Shown here in pieces: positions 53,205 through 64,000 of a DNA stretch of 64,000 nucleotides. The first letter of the stretch is position 1. Each line of letters opens with the position of its first letter. Made by a program: the position numbers and the translations under genes. Below the pieces are notes generated by a model, which saw nothing but the letters and a program-made list of their open reading frames with translations, had not been told where the DNA came from and ran no database searches. Source of the stretch: an uncultured Pelagibacteraceae bacterium (lineage in GTDB: Bacteria; Pseudomonadota; Alphaproteobacteria; Pelagibacterales; Pelagibacteraceae); NCBI GenBank assembly GCA_902534465.1, contig CACAPU010000002.1, positions 62,001 to 126,000 on the forward strand, in the 5' to 3' direction.

Positions 53205-55016
53205 ATGTCCGCAGAAATTGATAATATAAGAAATTTTGCAATTATTGCTCATATCGATCATGGCAAGTCAACTATAGCTGATAGAATAATACACAGATGT
53301 GGAGGTTTATCAGATAGAGAAATGAAAGCTCAAGTTCTAGACTCAATGGATATTGAAAGAGAGAGAGGTATTACAATTAAAGCTCAAACAGTAAAATTAA
53401 ATTATAAGTCTAAAGACGGAAAAAATTATATTCTTAATATTATTGATACGCCAGGCCATGTTGATTTTAGTTATGAAGTTAGTAGATCTCTTTATGCCTG
53501 TGAAGGATCAATATTAATCGTAGATAGTACTCAAGGAGTTGAAGCTCAGACCCTAGCTAATGTTTATCAGGCACTCGATATAAATCATGAAATAATCCCA
53601 GTATTAAATAAAATTGATCTACCTGCTTCAGATATCGACAGAACAAATAAACAGATTGAGGATGTAATTGGTATTGATACGTCAAATGCAGTACCTTGCT
53701 CTGGCAAAACTGGAGAAGGCATTGACGATATTTTGGAGCAAATAATAAATACATTACCTGCACCAAAAGGTGAGAAAGATCAAAAATTAAAGTGTTTATT
53801 AGTGGATAGTTGGTATGACACTTATCTTGGAGTAGTGATCTTGGTCAGAGTAATAGATGGAAAGATTAAAAATAATATGAAAATAAAAATGATGTCTACA
53901 AATAAGGAGTACCTTGTAGAGAAAGTTGGTGTTTTTACTCCTAAACCAAAGGATATCGAAGAACTTAATTCTGGAGAAATTGGTTTTATAACGACTGGAA
54001 TAAAAGTTTTATCAGAAACAAAAGTTGGAGACACAATTTGTGATGCTTCAAAACCGCTAACTGAAATACTTCCAGGATTCAAACCTAGTAAACCTGTAGT
54101 TTTTTGTGGTCTTTTTCCTGTTGATAGTTCTGAATATCAAAAATTAAAAGATGGTTTAGCTAAACTAAAATTAAATGACTCAAGTTTTTCATTCGAGCCC
54201 GAGTCCTCGTCAGCTTTAGGGCTAGGTTTTAGGTGCGGTTTTTTAGGATTACTCCATTTAGAAATTGTTACCGAAAGACTTGAAAGAGAATTCGATATTA
54301 ATCTATTAACCACAACACCAGGAGTAGTATATAAAATATATTTGAATAGCGGTGAAGTGAAAGATTTGCAAAATCCTTCAAGTTTGCCTGATCCAACATT
54401 AATAAAATATATTGAAGAGCCATGGATAAAGGCTACAATTATTACCCCTGATCAATATCTTGGGCCAATAATAAAAATTTGTCAGGATAAAAGAGGAATT
54501 CAAACAAATTTAAGTTATTCAGGAAACAGAGCAGTCGTGAATTATGAACTACCACTAAATGAGGTTGTGTTTGATTTTAATGACAGATTAAAATCCATGA
54601 CAAGTGGCTATGCAAGTTTTGATTATGAAATAATAGGTCATAGGGAAGGTGATCTTGTAAAAATGGGGATTCTAGTAAATTCGGAACCAGTAGATGCATT
54701 AGCAATGATGATACATAAAGACTTTGCTCAAAAAACTGGAAGAGAAGTTTGTGAAAAATTAAAAGATCTAATTCCAAGACATAATTTCATGATACCAGTC
54801 CAAGCAGCTATTGGAGGTAAGATTATTGCAAGAGAAACAATCAAAGGTTTTAAAAAAGATGTATTAACAAAAATTCATGGTGGAGGAGCCGTTGACAGAA
54901 AGAGAAAGTTACTTGAAAAACAGAAAAAAGGTAAAGCTAGGGCCAAACAATTTGGAAAAGTTGAGATACCACAAGAAGCATTTATAGGTGTACTCAAAAT
55001 ATCTAAAGAGAAATAA
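53205..55016 (+). CDS. lepA: Elongation factor 4 (LepA), back-translocating GTPase
   Basis: A 603-residue translational GTPase. The G1 motif is [11 protein letters not shown]2 [11 protein letters not shown]3 DTPGHVDF, and G4 NKIDLPASD. The LepA-specific C-terminal domain includes the RIEGH-like [31 protein letters not shown] and the basic tail [20 protein letters not shown]. It remodels stalled ribosomes and helps 30S assembly. The stop codon lies two bases before tRNA-Ser, so that tRNA must be released from the end of this mRNA or transcribed from within the gene. Confidence 0.98.
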   Translation: MSAEIDNIRNFAIIAHIDHGKSTIADRIIHRCGGLSDREMKAQVLDSMDIERERGITIKAQTVKLNYKSKDGKNYILNIIDTPGHVDFSYEVSRSLYACEGSILIVDSTQGVEAQTLANVYQALDINHEIIPVLNKIDLPASDIDRTNKQIEDVIGIDTSNAVPCSGKTGEGIDDILEQIINTLPAPKGEKDQKLKCLLVDSWYDTYLGVVILVRVIDGKIKNNMKIKMMSTNKEYLVEKVGVFTPKPKDIEELNSGEIGFITTGIKVLSETKVGDTICDASKPLTEILPGFKPSKPVVFCGLFPVDSSEYQKLKDGLAKLKLNDSSFSFEPESSSALGLGFRCGFLGLLHLEIVTERLEREFDINLLTTTPGVVYKIYLNSGEVKDLQNPSSLPDPTLIKYIEEPWIKATIITPDQYLGPIIKICQDKRGIQTNLSYSGNRAVVNYELPLNEVVFDFNDRLKSMTSGYASFDYEIIGHREGDLVKMGILVNSEPVDALAMMIHKDFAQKTGREVCEKLKDLIPRHNFMIPVQAAIGGKIIARETIKGFKKDVLTKIHGGGAVDRKRKLLEKQKKGKARAKQFGKVEIPQEAFIGVLKISKEK

Positions 55017-55018
55017 AT

Positions 55019-55108
55019 GGAGAGGTGGCCGAGTGGTTGAAGGCGCACGCTTGGAAAGCGTGTATAGGGGAAACTCTATCATGGGTTCGAATCCCATTCT
55101 CTCCGCCA
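55019..55108 (+). tRNA. tRNA-Ser (anticodon GGA)
   Basis: A 90-base class II tRNA. GGAGAGG pairs with TCTCTCC, followed by discriminator G and an encoded CCA. The D-arm is GCCGAGTGGTTGAAGGC, the anticodon loop TTGGAAA sits in a CACGC/GCGTG stem, and a long variable arm precedes the T-arm GGGTTCGAATCCC. GGA reads UCC and UCU codons. Confidence 0.98.
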
Positions 55109-55273
55109 TTGTCTATAATAAAAAAAAGGGTTTTATTTAACAAAAATTTAAAATAGAAAATTTTCAAAAAAAATCGATTATTAACGTTGATATTGTTTAT
55201 TTATTTAAGCTTATAGTTAAAAGGAATTTTATTTTAAATTTTATAAATGGTATAAAACTTTATTTCCAATTAA

Positions 55274-57337
<2,064 letters not shown>

Positions 57338-57340
57338 TTA

Positions 57341-58618
57341 ATGGAGTTAACCAGTAATTCCAAATCATCGCATCTAAACAAAATTACTTACGTCAATTTA
57401 AGGTGGATTGGTGTAATAGGTCAATTTATTACTATAAATGTTGTCGCATTCTTATTAAAATTTGAATTTAATTTTTTACTGGCAAATATCATAGTTTTAG
57501 CAGGTGCTCTAAGTAATATTTTCTTATTTTATTTTTTTAAAAAAAATCAATTACAAGAAAAAATATCCCTAACTTTTCTTACCATTGATATTTTACAACT
57601 AAGTTTTTTGCTTTATTTAACTGGTGGTACTATAAATCCATTCTCAATATTCTTGATTATACCAAGTATATTTGCCTCAAGTAGCTTAAGTATAAGAACA
57701 AATATTTTATTAATAATTTTAACAATTTCTTCAATTATTTTACTTACTTTTTATCATCAAGAATTACCTTCACCATTAAATGAATATATTTTTAATAATT
57801 ACTATTATTATTCAGTTCCTTTAGCTTTAATTATTGCACTCCTTTTCCTGAGTTTTTTTGCTTTAACATTTGGAAATGAGTCAAAAGTAAGAAAAGATGC
57901 ATTAGACAAAATTCAGCAAGTTATTTCTAAAGAGCACGAATTGGTATCCTTAGGTGGTCAAGCAGCAGCAGCTGCCCATTCATTAGGTACTCCGTTATCT
58001 ACGATAAAGATTATATCTCAAGACTTATACAATAATTTTAAAAATAATAGAGACCTTAAAAAAGATATTGAATTGCTCGTTAGCCAAGTTGATAGATGTA
58101 ATGAAATATTAAAAAAGTTATCTTTAAACCCTGAAGTTGAGGATGATTTTATAGATAAAAATATAAGTTTATATGATTATGTAAAAGAAATAGTCAATTC
58201 TTTTAGAGAGATATCAGATAAAAACTTTATTATTAATATAGAGCAAGATTATAATTCATTTGAAATTTCAAAATCGATTGAGATAGTTTATGGGATAAGA
58301 AATTTTATTGGAAATGCAAATAAATTTTCACAAAAAAATATTTTTATATCAATAACCAGTGACAGTGAAAATTCAATAATATCAATAGAAGACGATGGAT
58401 CAGGTTTTCCCAGAGATATATTAGCTAAGATTGGTGAACCCTATATAAAATCTTTACAATCTAAAAATAAATCTAGAGCAGGACTTGGTTTGGGGATATT
58501 TATAGGAAAAACTTTGTTAGAAAAAAATAAAGCTAAACTTTTAATGAGAAACTCAGAAACAAGAGGTGGTGCAGAAATCAAAATTGAATGGTCAAATAAA
58601 GATTTAAAAAATATTTAG
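57341..58618 (+). CDS. regB: RegB/PrrB-type redox-sensing histidine kinase
   Basis: A 425-residue membrane kinase with six N-terminal hydrophobic helices (to about residue 178). The universal quinone-binding motif is GGTINPF (95-101), in the position known from RegB. The dimerisation box [17 protein letters not shown] has the phospho-acceptor H213. The redox cysteine C253 ([11 protein letters not shown]) is exactly 40 residues further on, as in Rhodobacter RegB (H225, C265). ATP-binding motifs are IEDDGSGFP and [10 protein letters not shown]. It would sense the quinone pool and oxygen. The usual partner regA is not adjacent. Confidence 0.93.
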   Translation: MELTSNSKSSHLNKITYVNLRWIGVIGQFITINVVAFLLKFEFNFLLANIIVLAGALSNIFLFYFFKKNQLQEKISLTFLTIDILQLSFLLYLTGGTINPFSIFLIIPSIFASSSLSIRTNILLIILTISSIILLTFYHQELPSPLNEYIFNNYYYYSVPLALIIALLFLSFFALTFGNESKVRKDALDKIQQVISKEHELVSLGGQAAAAAHSLGTPLSTIKIISQDLYNNFKNNRDLKKDIELLVSQVDRCNEILKKLSLNPEVEDDFIDKNISLYDYVKEIVNSFREISDKNFIINIEQDYNSFEISKSIEIVYGIRNFIGNANKFSQKNIFISITSDSENSIISIEDDGSGFPRDILAKIGEPYIKSLQSKNKSRAGLGLGIFIGKTLLEKNKAKLLMRNSETRGGAEIKIEWSNKDLKNI

Positions 58619-60408
58619 TGAAGTTTTTTATTTTCAAATAGACCGCTCAATTGATCGATCATTACATCACCAAGTTCTTGTACATCTGAAATTTTGATAG
58701 CTTTTTTATAATATCTAGAAACATCATGGCCAATACCAATTGCTAATATTTCAATCTCACTATTGGTTTCAATAAATTTAACAATTTTTTTTAAGTTTTT
58801 TTCTAAAAAATCGCCTGAATTTACTGATAAAGTGGAATCATCCACAGGCGCTCCATCAGAAATAACCATCAGTATTTTTCTTTCCTCTCTTCTTTTTTTA
58901 AGTCTATTAAAGGCCCAAGTGATGGCTTCTCCATCTATATTTTCTTTTAACAATCCCTCTTTTAACATTAGTCCCAGATTCTTTTTTGATTGTCTCCAAT
59001 GCGAGTCAGCGCTTTTGTAAATTATGTGTCTAAGATCATTTAGTCTTCCAGGATTTTTTGTTTTTCCTAATTTATTCCATTCTTGTCTACTTTTTCCACC
59101 TTTCCAATTTTTTGTTGTAAATCCAAGTATTTCTACTTTCACTGAACATCTCTCTAAAGTTCTAGATAAAATATCAGCACAAATAGCTGCTATAGTTATT
59201 GGTCTTCCTCTCATTGAACCAGAGTTATCAATTAATAATGTCACTATTGTATCTTTGAAGTCTAAATCTTTTTCTTTTTTAAATGATAAGGAATTGTATG
59301 GGTCAATAATAATTCTTGGCAACTTTGAACTATCTAATAATCCTTCTTCAAGATCAAAGTCCCAAGACCGATTTTGTTTTGCCATTAATTGTCTTTGTAA
59401 TTTGTTCGCTAATTTTGTAATTAAATCTTGAAAGCTAGTTAGTTGCTGGTCTAAATTTTTTCTGAGTTTTTGAATTTCTTCAGCAGTTTCTAAACTTTCG
59501 GCTTTTGCAATTTCGTCAAACTCTTTAGTAAATATTTTATATTCTTTATCACTTATACCTAAATTCTTTTTTTGGATTACATTTTCTGAGTCCATATCAT
59601 CGTTATTCTCATTGGCAAGTTGATCATCAAGTCTAAATTCATTAACATCATCTTCACTATCCATACCCTGTGTGATATTTTCATCTTCACTTGACTTACT
59701 AGACTGTTCATTATTTTCATCCTCATTGTTATTTGGATTATTTTGATCTTGGGAATCATCTTTTTCATCATTTTCTTTCTCGGTAGTATCATCATTATCA
59801 AATATATCCATACTTTCTAAAATTTCTGAAAATTTATTATTATAAACCTCTTGATTTTCTAAATTTTCTTTTAAAAATTTTATATTATTGCCTATGGACT
59901 TATTAAAATCATTCTCCCAAAATTGAAGAATTTCTTTATTGCCGTCACTTAATTCCAGATTAAAAAACTTCTTTGTCATATAAATTTCAAAAGCGTCAAT
60001 TATGTTAGTATCTTCTTTTTTCGTTATTTTTTTTTGCTCAAGAGACTGAAGCCTATATTTATAATTCTTTTTAAAATTTTTTGAAATTCCTTTCAGCATT
60101 TCCGAACCTAGCAACTCATATCTAACTTTTTCTGAAAGCTTGTAAAGAGTTCTACAAGATGGATTTTTTGGAGTATTTTTGGCTAGTAATTTTTTGTCTG
60201 AAAACCTTTTTTTTAATGCTTCAGAGTCTGTTTCGGCCCTTAATTTATTAAACTGATTTTTATCAGCAATATTATTTATTTCACCAACGCTATAGATTTT
60301 TTCATCCTTATTCTTATTTTTGTCAACTTTATAATCATCCGAGATAACTCTATAAGTTGATTGTAGCGCTTGTTTAAATTTTTCTTTTATACTATCATCT
60401 TTATTCAT
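58615..60408 (-). CDS. cobT: CobT-like VWA-domain protein (cobaltochelatase subunit family)
   Basis: A 597-residue protein. The N-terminal helical part is followed by a very acidic, Asn/Ser-rich linker (about 205-285). The C-terminal von Willebrand A domain has a MIDAS motif ([11 protein letters not shown]) preceded by the CobT-specific segment [19 protein letters not shown]. In aerobic cobalamin synthesis CobT and CobS form the ATP-driven chaperone of CobN. No cobN or other corrin gene is in this window. The start overlaps the cobS stop as TAATG, and the end overlaps regB by 4 bases. Confidence 0.92.
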   Translation of the reverse strand: MNKDDSIKEKFKQALQSTYRVISDDYKVDKNKNKDEKIYSVGEINNIADKNQFNKLRAETDSEALKKRFSDKKLLAKNTPKNPSCRTLYKLSEKVRYELLGSEMLKGISKNFKKNYKYRLQSLEQKKITKKEDTNIIDAFEIYMTKKFFNLELSDGNKEILQFWENDFNKSIGNNIKFLKENLENQEVYNNKFSEILESMDIFDNDDTTEKENDEKDDSQDQNNPNNNEDENNEQSSKSSEDENITQGMDSEDDVNEFRLDDQLANENNDDMDSENVIQKKNLGISDKEYKIFTKEFDEIAKAESLETAEEIQKLRKNLDQQLTSFQDLITKLANKLQRQLMAKQNRSWDFDLEEGLLDSSKLPRIIIDPYNSLSFKKEKDLDFKDTIVTLLIDNSGSMRGRPITIAAICADILSRTLERCSVKVEILGFTTKNWKGGKSRQEWNKLGKTKNPGRLNDLRHIIYKSADSHWRQSKKNLGLMLKEGLLKENIDGEAITWAFNRLKKRREERKILMVISDGAPVDDSTLSVNSGDFLEKNLKKIVKFIETNSEIEILAIGIGHDVSRYYKKAIKISDVQELGDVMIDQLSGLFENKKLH

Positions 60409-61382
60409 TAAACTTGAATATTAATCATTGACTCTGGCAGTTCTTCACCAAAACATCTTTGATAATATTCAGCAATAGTATTTTTTTCTGCATCGTCGCA
60501 TTTGTTTAAAAATGTAACTCTAAATGCATATCCTATATCTTTGAAAATTTCTGAATTTTCAGCCCAATGCAAGACTGTTCTTGGACTCATTACTGTTGAT
60601 ATATCACCAGCCATAAATCCTTTTCTAGTAAGTGAAGCTACTTTTATCATATTTGATACTTGTTCTTTCCCTTTAGAGTTGTTTAAATTTTTATTTTTAC
60701 CTAGTATTATTTCCATCTCTTTATCTAAACTAAGATAGTTTAATGTGGACACAATATTCCATCTGTCCATTTGACCTTGATTTATTTGTTGAGTTCCATG
60801 ATACAAACCTGTTGTATCACCTAGGCCTACAGTATTAGTTGTTGCAAAAAGTCTAAAAAACTTATTTTGTTTAATGACTTTATTTTTATCTAATAAAGTA
60901 AAACTTCCCTCTGACTCTAGTACTCTTTGAATAACAAACATTACATCTGGTCTTCCAGCATCATATTCGTCAAAAACTAATGCTACTGGGTTTTGAATTG
61001 ACCAAGGAAGAATGCCCTCCTTAAATTCAGTTACCTGTTTACCTTCTTTTATCACGATGGAGTCTTTTCCTATTAAATCAATTCTGCTTACATGACTATC
61101 AAGATTAATTCTTATACAGGGCCAGTTTAATCTAGCAGCTATCTGTTCAATGTGAGTTGATTTTCCCGTACCATGGTATCCTTGTATCAGAACTCTTTTA
61201 TTAAAAGAGAAACCTGACAAAATAGCTAATGTTGTGTCTTTATCAAACTTATATGTTTTATCTATCTCTGGTACATACTCACTTGGTTTAGAAAATGCAT
61301 CTACTTCCATATCACTATCAATACCAAAGGTTTGTTTTATTGATAACTTAATATCTGGCGTACTGTTAATATTTGGCGTCAA
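60408..61382 (-). CDS. cobS: CobS-like AAA+ ATPase (MoxR-type)
   Basis: A 324-residue AAA+ protein partnering CobT. Walker A is [15 protein letters not shown], Walker B is [14 protein letters not shown], and sensor I lies at [12 protein letters not shown]. The N-terminal segment [20 protein letters not shown] is highly typical of CobS. Homologues include residues before that methionine, so translation most likely starts at a TTG inside the end of the DnaJ-like gene (17-base overlap). The next ATG would remove 24 residues. It may act as a generic MoxR/VWA chaperone rather than a cobalt chelatase subunit. Confidence 0.93.
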   Translation of the reverse strand: MTPNINSTPDIKLSIKQTFGIDSDMEVDAFSKPSEYVPEIDKTYKFDKDTTLAILSGFSFNKRVLIQGYHGTGKSTHIEQIAARLNWPCIRINLDSHVSRIDLIGKDSIVIKEGKQVTEFKEGILPWSIQNPVALVFDEYDAGRPDVMFVIQRVLESEGSFTLLDKNKVIKQNKFFRLFATTNTVGLGDTTGLYHGTQQINQGQMDRWNIVSTLNYLSLDKEMEIILGKNKNLNNSKGKEQVSNMIKVASLTRKGFMAGDISTVMSPRTVLHWAENSEIFKDIGYAFRVTFLNKCDDAEKNTIAEYYQRCFGEELPESMINIQV

Positions 61383-61899
61383 TTTTTTCCTTATATGTGT
61401 TTTTTAATTGAGTATAAGCTAAAGTTATTACTTTTAGCTTGTCTTCAAATTTTTTATTTCCAGCATTCATATCAGGGTGAAATTTTTTGACAAGTTTTTT
61501 AAATTTTTCTTGCACTTTCTCCCATTTTAATCCGACACTTAATCCCAATATATTAAAGGCTTTTATATCATTGTTATTAAATTTAAACTTATTCATATTA
61601 TTAAAATCATTATTGAATTTAAACTTATCCATTTCATCTTTTAAAGCGTTACTCCACAAAACTTTAAAAAAATTGTCAGAGGAACTAAAGCTTTGTGTTG
61701 GTTTATGCCAAGTCATATCAGAACGTAAAAATTCAACTATTTGTTGATCACTCATACCTCTGAAATAGTTCCAGTTTTTATTAAATTCTTTTATATGATC
61801 TAAACATAATAATCTGTAATTTTTACTATTATCTCTTTCTTTAGGTGCTTTATACAGGCCTTCGGCACTACAATTATTCCAATCACAAATATTTTTCAT
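61366..61899 (-). CDS. DnaJ-domain protein associated with CobS
   Basis: A 177-residue protein. The N terminus has a cysteine pair (CDWNNC) and a later CLDHIKEFN, forming a possible small metal site typical of alphaproteobacterial homologues. The C-terminal J domain starts AFNILGLSVGLKWEKVQEKF and contains the essential HPD tripeptide in KKFHPDMNAG, so it can stimulate DnaK ATPase. It is the first gene of the DnaJ-like-cobS-cobT run, suggesting chaperone assistance to the AAA+/VWA machine. Its start codon sits in one arm of a 34-base palindrome shared with bolA. Confidence 0.9.
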   Translation of the reverse strand: MKNICDWNNCSAEGLYKAPKERDNSKNYRLLCLDHIKEFNKNWNYFRGMSDQQIVEFLRSDMTWHKPTQSFSSSDNFFKVLWSNALKDEMDKFKFNNDFNNMNKFKFNNNDIKAFNILGLSVGLKWEKVQEKFKKLVKKFHPDMNAGNKKFEDKLKVITLAYTQLKNTYKEKIDAKY

Positions 61900-61926
61900 A
61901 GTATATAGTACTTTATACTATGAAAA
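61893..61926 (+). promoter_or_regulatory. 34-base near-perfect palindrome over two divergent start codons
   Basis: TTTTCATAGTATA (61893-61905) and TATACTATGAAAA (61914-61926) are exact inverted repeats. The eight central bases add AGTACT symmetry, leaving one mismatched pair in 34 bases. Both start codons (CAT at 61897-61899, ATG at 61920-61922) lie within the arms. TATA-like -10 elements on each strand could give nearly leaderless, mutually exclusive transcripts. Whether this is an overlapping promoter or a repressor site is undecided. Confidence 0.7.
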
Positions 61927-62180
61927 TTAGTGAACTTATAAAAATTATCGAAAAAAAAATTTTGTCGCAGGATTGCATAACAAGTGTAAAGATAGAAGAT
62001 AAGTCATTTCTACACAAAAATCATAAATCGAATGAAAAAGGAAAATTTCATATTTTGCTCCTAATTGAATCTGTTGAATTAAAAGAAAAGAATAAATTGT
62101 ATTCAACAAGATTTATCTACAAAATTTTAGATAACGAATTAAAAAATAATATTCACTCTTTACAAATAAAATTAATTTAA
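61920..62180 (+). CDS. bolA: BolA-family protein
   Basis: An 86-residue protein with the BolA/Class II KH-like fold. It starts MKISELIKIIEKKI, with a variable loop holding SFLHKNH (a likely Fe-S-ligand histidine region) and the conserved ending IHSLQIKL with the invariant histidine. BolA proteins partner monothiol glutaredoxin in Fe-S cluster trafficking. No glutaredoxin gene is next to it here. It is divergent from the DnaJ-like gene across only 20 bases, as in many alphaproteobacteria, and its end overlaps convergent aroB by 9 bases. Confidence 0.88.
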   Translation: MKISELIKIIEKKILSQDCITSVKIEDKSFLHKNHKSNEKGKFHILLLIESVELKEKNKLYSTRFIYKILDNELKNNIHSLQIKLI

Positions 62181-63275
62181 ACTTTTTAAAATATATCTCT
62201 TTAAAATTAAAGGATTGATCTGAAAGTCTGTTTTTATTTTACCAAAATTTTTTATTAGTATTAAATTAATTTTTTCAGAATTATTTTTTTTATCACTTTT
62301 CATAAAATTTAAAATTTTATCAGTATCTTTTTTTTTAAAAAAATTATTTATTTTTGCTTTCATACCAATTCTATTTATATGGCTCATAATAATATTAAAT
62401 TTATCTTTTGATAGAGTTCCACTCTGAAGACTAAATTCCGCTGCACTTATTATACCTAAAATAACAGCTTCTCCATGATTTAATTTTTTAGAAAAACCTA
62501 ACGTTGACTCATAAGCATGTGCAAATGTGTGACCCAAATTTAATACTTTCCTAAAATTTTTCTCATTTACATCTTTTTCCACTACAATTTTCTTTAAATT
62601 ACATGCTTTTAAAATTGAGTTTTCAATAAAAGGTGATTTTAATTTTAAAATTTTTTCTAAGTTTTTATCTATATATACAAAACTTTTATAACTATCTATG
62701 ATGCTACTTTTTAATATTTCAGCATATCCACAAATAATTTCTCTTTTAGGTAAAGAATTTAAAATATTAATATCTGATACAACTAAGTCTGGTTGATAAA
62801 AACTACCAACTAAATTTTTTCCATATTTATTATTAATGCCAGTTTTACCACCTATTGATGAGTCTACTTGTGAAAGTAAAGTTGTTGGAATATTTATAAA
62901 TTTTAAACCTCTTTTAAAAGTGCTTGATGCGAATCCTACAATATCTCCAACTATTCCTCCACCAAAAGAAATAACACAATCTGATCTGTTAAATGTTTTT
63001 TCAAATAAAATTTTATGAATCTTTTGAATCGTTATATTATTTTTAATTTTTTCCGATGGCACTAATTCAAATTTAAATATTTTTTTAGATTTGAGTTTTC
63101 CAAATAACTTTTTTTTAAACTCGCTTGGAATATTCTTATCTATAACAACCAGACACTTTTCAAAAGTTATATTACTATCTTTTAAAATTTTATCTATTTT
63201 GTTTATTAAGTTTTTTCCAATATGAATTGAGTAATTTTTTGTATTTGTTCTTATATTTATTTTATTTATTTTCAT
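62172..63275 (-). CDS. aroB: 3-dehydroquinate synthase
   Basis: A 367-residue NAD- and metal-dependent enzyme converting DAHP to 3-dehydroquinate, step two of the shikimate pathway. The NAD site is ISFGGGIVGDIVGFASS, followed by PTTLLSQVDSSIGGKTGIN and the metal-ligand region GYAEILKSSIID. The second histidine set is in LGHTFAHAYES and LNHGEAVILG. All metal ligands are present. The start overlaps the aroK end by 14 bases, the common aroK-aroB pair. Confidence 0.97.
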   Translation of the reverse strand: MKINKINIRTNTKNYSIHIGKNLINKIDKILKDSNITFEKCLVVIDKNIPSEFKKKLFGKLKSKKIFKFELVPSEKIKNNITIQKIHKILFEKTFNRSDCVISFGGGIVGDIVGFASSTFKRGLKFINIPTTLLSQVDSSIGGKTGINNKYGKNLVGSFYQPDLVVSDINILNSLPKREIICGYAEILKSSIIDSYKSFVYIDKNLEKILKLKSPFIENSILKACNLKKIVVEKDVNEKNFRKVLNLGHTFAHAYESTLGFSKKLNHGEAVILGIISAAEFSLQSGTLSKDKFNIIMSHINRIGMKAKINNFFKKKDTDKILNFMKSDKKNNSEKINLILIKNFGKIKTDFQINPLILKRYILKSLN

Positions 63276-63774
63276 AAATATCTAATATCTTATTTATAAT
63301 TTGAACTTTGTCTAATTTATCACAATTTATTTTATAGTCTGACAACTCGTAAATTTTTGATCTTTCTTTTATTAAACTAATTATCTTATCTTTAGTGAGG
63401 TTCATCACCACTGGCCTTTTTTTACTTTTGTATATTCTTTTTATAATTGTTTCATTTTTCCAATTAAGCCAAAAAGATAAGCACGTTTTTTGACAGAATT
63501 TTCTTATTGATGAATTAATAAATCCTCCACCTCCTAAGGAAATTACGTTATTTTCGGAATTGAGATATTTTAGAGAAATTTTTTCTTCAATTTTTCTAAA
63601 ATAGTTTTCTCCGTTTTTTTTAAAAATATCTGAAATACTTAATGACTCGACCTCCTCGATCTTTCGATCAATATCTACAAAACTGATATTTAATTTTTTT
63701 GATAAAATTTTACCTATAGAGGATTTTCCAGATCCCATCATCCCAATTAATACAATATTTTTTTTTGATTTCAT
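63262..63774 (-). CDS. aroK: Shikimate kinase
   Basis: A 170-residue P-loop kinase phosphorylating shikimate at the 3-hydroxyl. Walker A is GMMGSGKSSIGKIL. Shikimate-binding DIDRKIEE holds the conserved Asp and Arg, SLGGGGF is the Walker-B-like glycine loop, and the lid arginine lies in KKRPVVMNL. Length is typical. It heads the aroK-aroB operon, divergent from the membrane-protein gene at the window end across 55 bases. Confidence 0.96.
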   Translation of the reverse strand: MKSKKNIVLIGMMGSGKSSIGKILSKKLNISFVDIDRKIEEVESLSISDIFKKNGENYFRKIEEKISLKYLNSENNVISLGGGGFINSSIRKFCQKTCLSFWLNWKNETIIKRIYKSKKRPVVMNLTKDKIISLIKERSKIYELSDYKINCDKLDKVQIINKILDIYENK

Positions 63775-63829
63775 GAGTTTCTATATTGAAAAAACACAAA
63801 TATGTCTTATTTTGAAATTATTAAATTAT

Positions 63830-64000
63830 ATGCAATTTACAAAAAACACAAGTAAAGGCAAATTCTTAAGTTTGGGCTTTGTTTTGAAAATTTTAATTGC
63901 CATTTTTATAATTATATTTGGCTTTATTTTAATTAATCAGATTAAATTGCCTGCACCAGTTAAACAAATTGAAAAAATCTTACCAAATGAAAATTTCAGA
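63830..64000 (+). CDS. Single-pass membrane protein, N-terminal part (partial)
   Basis: The window ends after 57 codons of an open frame starting MQFTKNTSKGKF. It is followed by a strong hydrophobic helix (VLKILIAIFIIIFGFILI) and then a polar LPAPVKQIEKILPNE segment. This looks like an N-terminally anchored protein with the rest in the periplasm. I do not recognise a family from the fragment; homologues divergent from aroK in alphaproteobacteria would be the place to look. Confidence 0.65.
   Translation, partial: MQFTKNTSKGKFLSLGFVLKILIAIFIIIFGFILINQIKLPAPVKQIEKILPNENFR

Overview
The window is a dense, strongly AT-rich, single-chromosome segment of a streamlined marine alphaproteobacterium, almost certainly of the SAR11 (Pelagibacterales) lineage. 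Reasons: A+T of roughly 70% by eye, Lys/Asn/Ile-rich proteins, intergenic gaps of mostly 0-50 bases, very short proteins for their families, many stop/start overlaps (TAATG, ATGA), and alphaproteobacterial gene neighbourhoods (mutM-rpsT-dnaA-dnaN; argH-small lipoprotein-lysA; helicase-ferredoxin-CarD; BolA/DnaJ-like/CobS/CobT; a RegB-type kinase). I see no phage, insertion sequence, CRISPR array, rRNA or other accessory island. It is core genome throughout, with about 66 protein genes and three tRNAs, and no gene-free stretch exceeds 300 bases.

Layout. 1-2600 (+): the tail of an unidentified gene, then rubrerythrin, a two-cluster Fe-S CCG-type oxidoreductase and a DUF3501 protein. 2588-7687 (-): an operon of ubiE, ubiB, coaBC, dut, a ThiF/MoeB-type E1-like enzyme and an exported SH3 protein. 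7721-11682 (+): mutM, rpsT, a 265-base non-coding gap rich in inverted repeats (possible origin region), dnaA and dnaN. 11679-15146 (-): argH, a 52-residue lipoprotein, lysA, plsC. 15170-16984 (+): TlpA-like thioredoxin, carboxylesterase, HNH nuclease. 16985-18595 (-): a DedA/YqaA-like membrane protein, dsbB, coq7. 18653-20720 (+): tRNA-Leu abutting an acyl-CoA synthetase, then a free-standing gene for a 27-residue peptide that is 74% Lys/Arg. 20781-24838 (-): SUV3-like helicase, TerB-like protein, 7Fe ferredoxin, CarD with a lysine-rich arm.

25001-30075 (+): acetoacetyl-CoA synthetase and a TAXI-type TRAP transporter whose two genes are separated by a perfect 10-bp hairpin. 30079-31706 (-): tRNA-Arg, a candidate 27-residue membrane peptide, an exported hydrolase and a thioesterase. 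31784-37779 (+): a pyruvate dehydrogenase E1 carrying its own N-terminal lipoyl domain, followed by an E2 with no lipoyl domain, a gamma-butyrobetaine-hydroxylase-like dioxygenase and an EamA transporter. 37776-38543 (-): uppP. 38721-44653 (+): gltD-gltB. 44646-45407 (-): a hydrolase. 45450-58618 (+): glycosyltransferase, thrS-infC-rpmI-rplT-pheS-pheT-lepA, tRNA-Ser, gyrB and a RegB-type redox kinase. 58615-61899 (-): DnaJ-like-cobS-cobT, divergent from bolA (+) across a 34-base near-perfect palindrome that contains both start codons. 62172-63774 (-): aroK-aroB. The window ends in the 5' part of a single-pass membrane protein.

Functionally the genes serve replication (dnaA, dnaN, gyrB, mutM, dut), translation, ubiquinone synthesis (ubiE, ubiB, coq7), nitrogen assimilation (gltBD), Lys/Arg/aromatic amino-acid synthesis, central carbon entry (PDH, acetoacetate activation) and envelope maintenance. 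The most unusual items are the polybasic peptide gene, the relocated lipoyl domain in pyruvate dehydrogenase, the bolA/dnaJ palindrome, and cobS/cobT in a lineage believed not to make cobalamin de novo. Family assignments come from motif recognition by eye; no database search was run.
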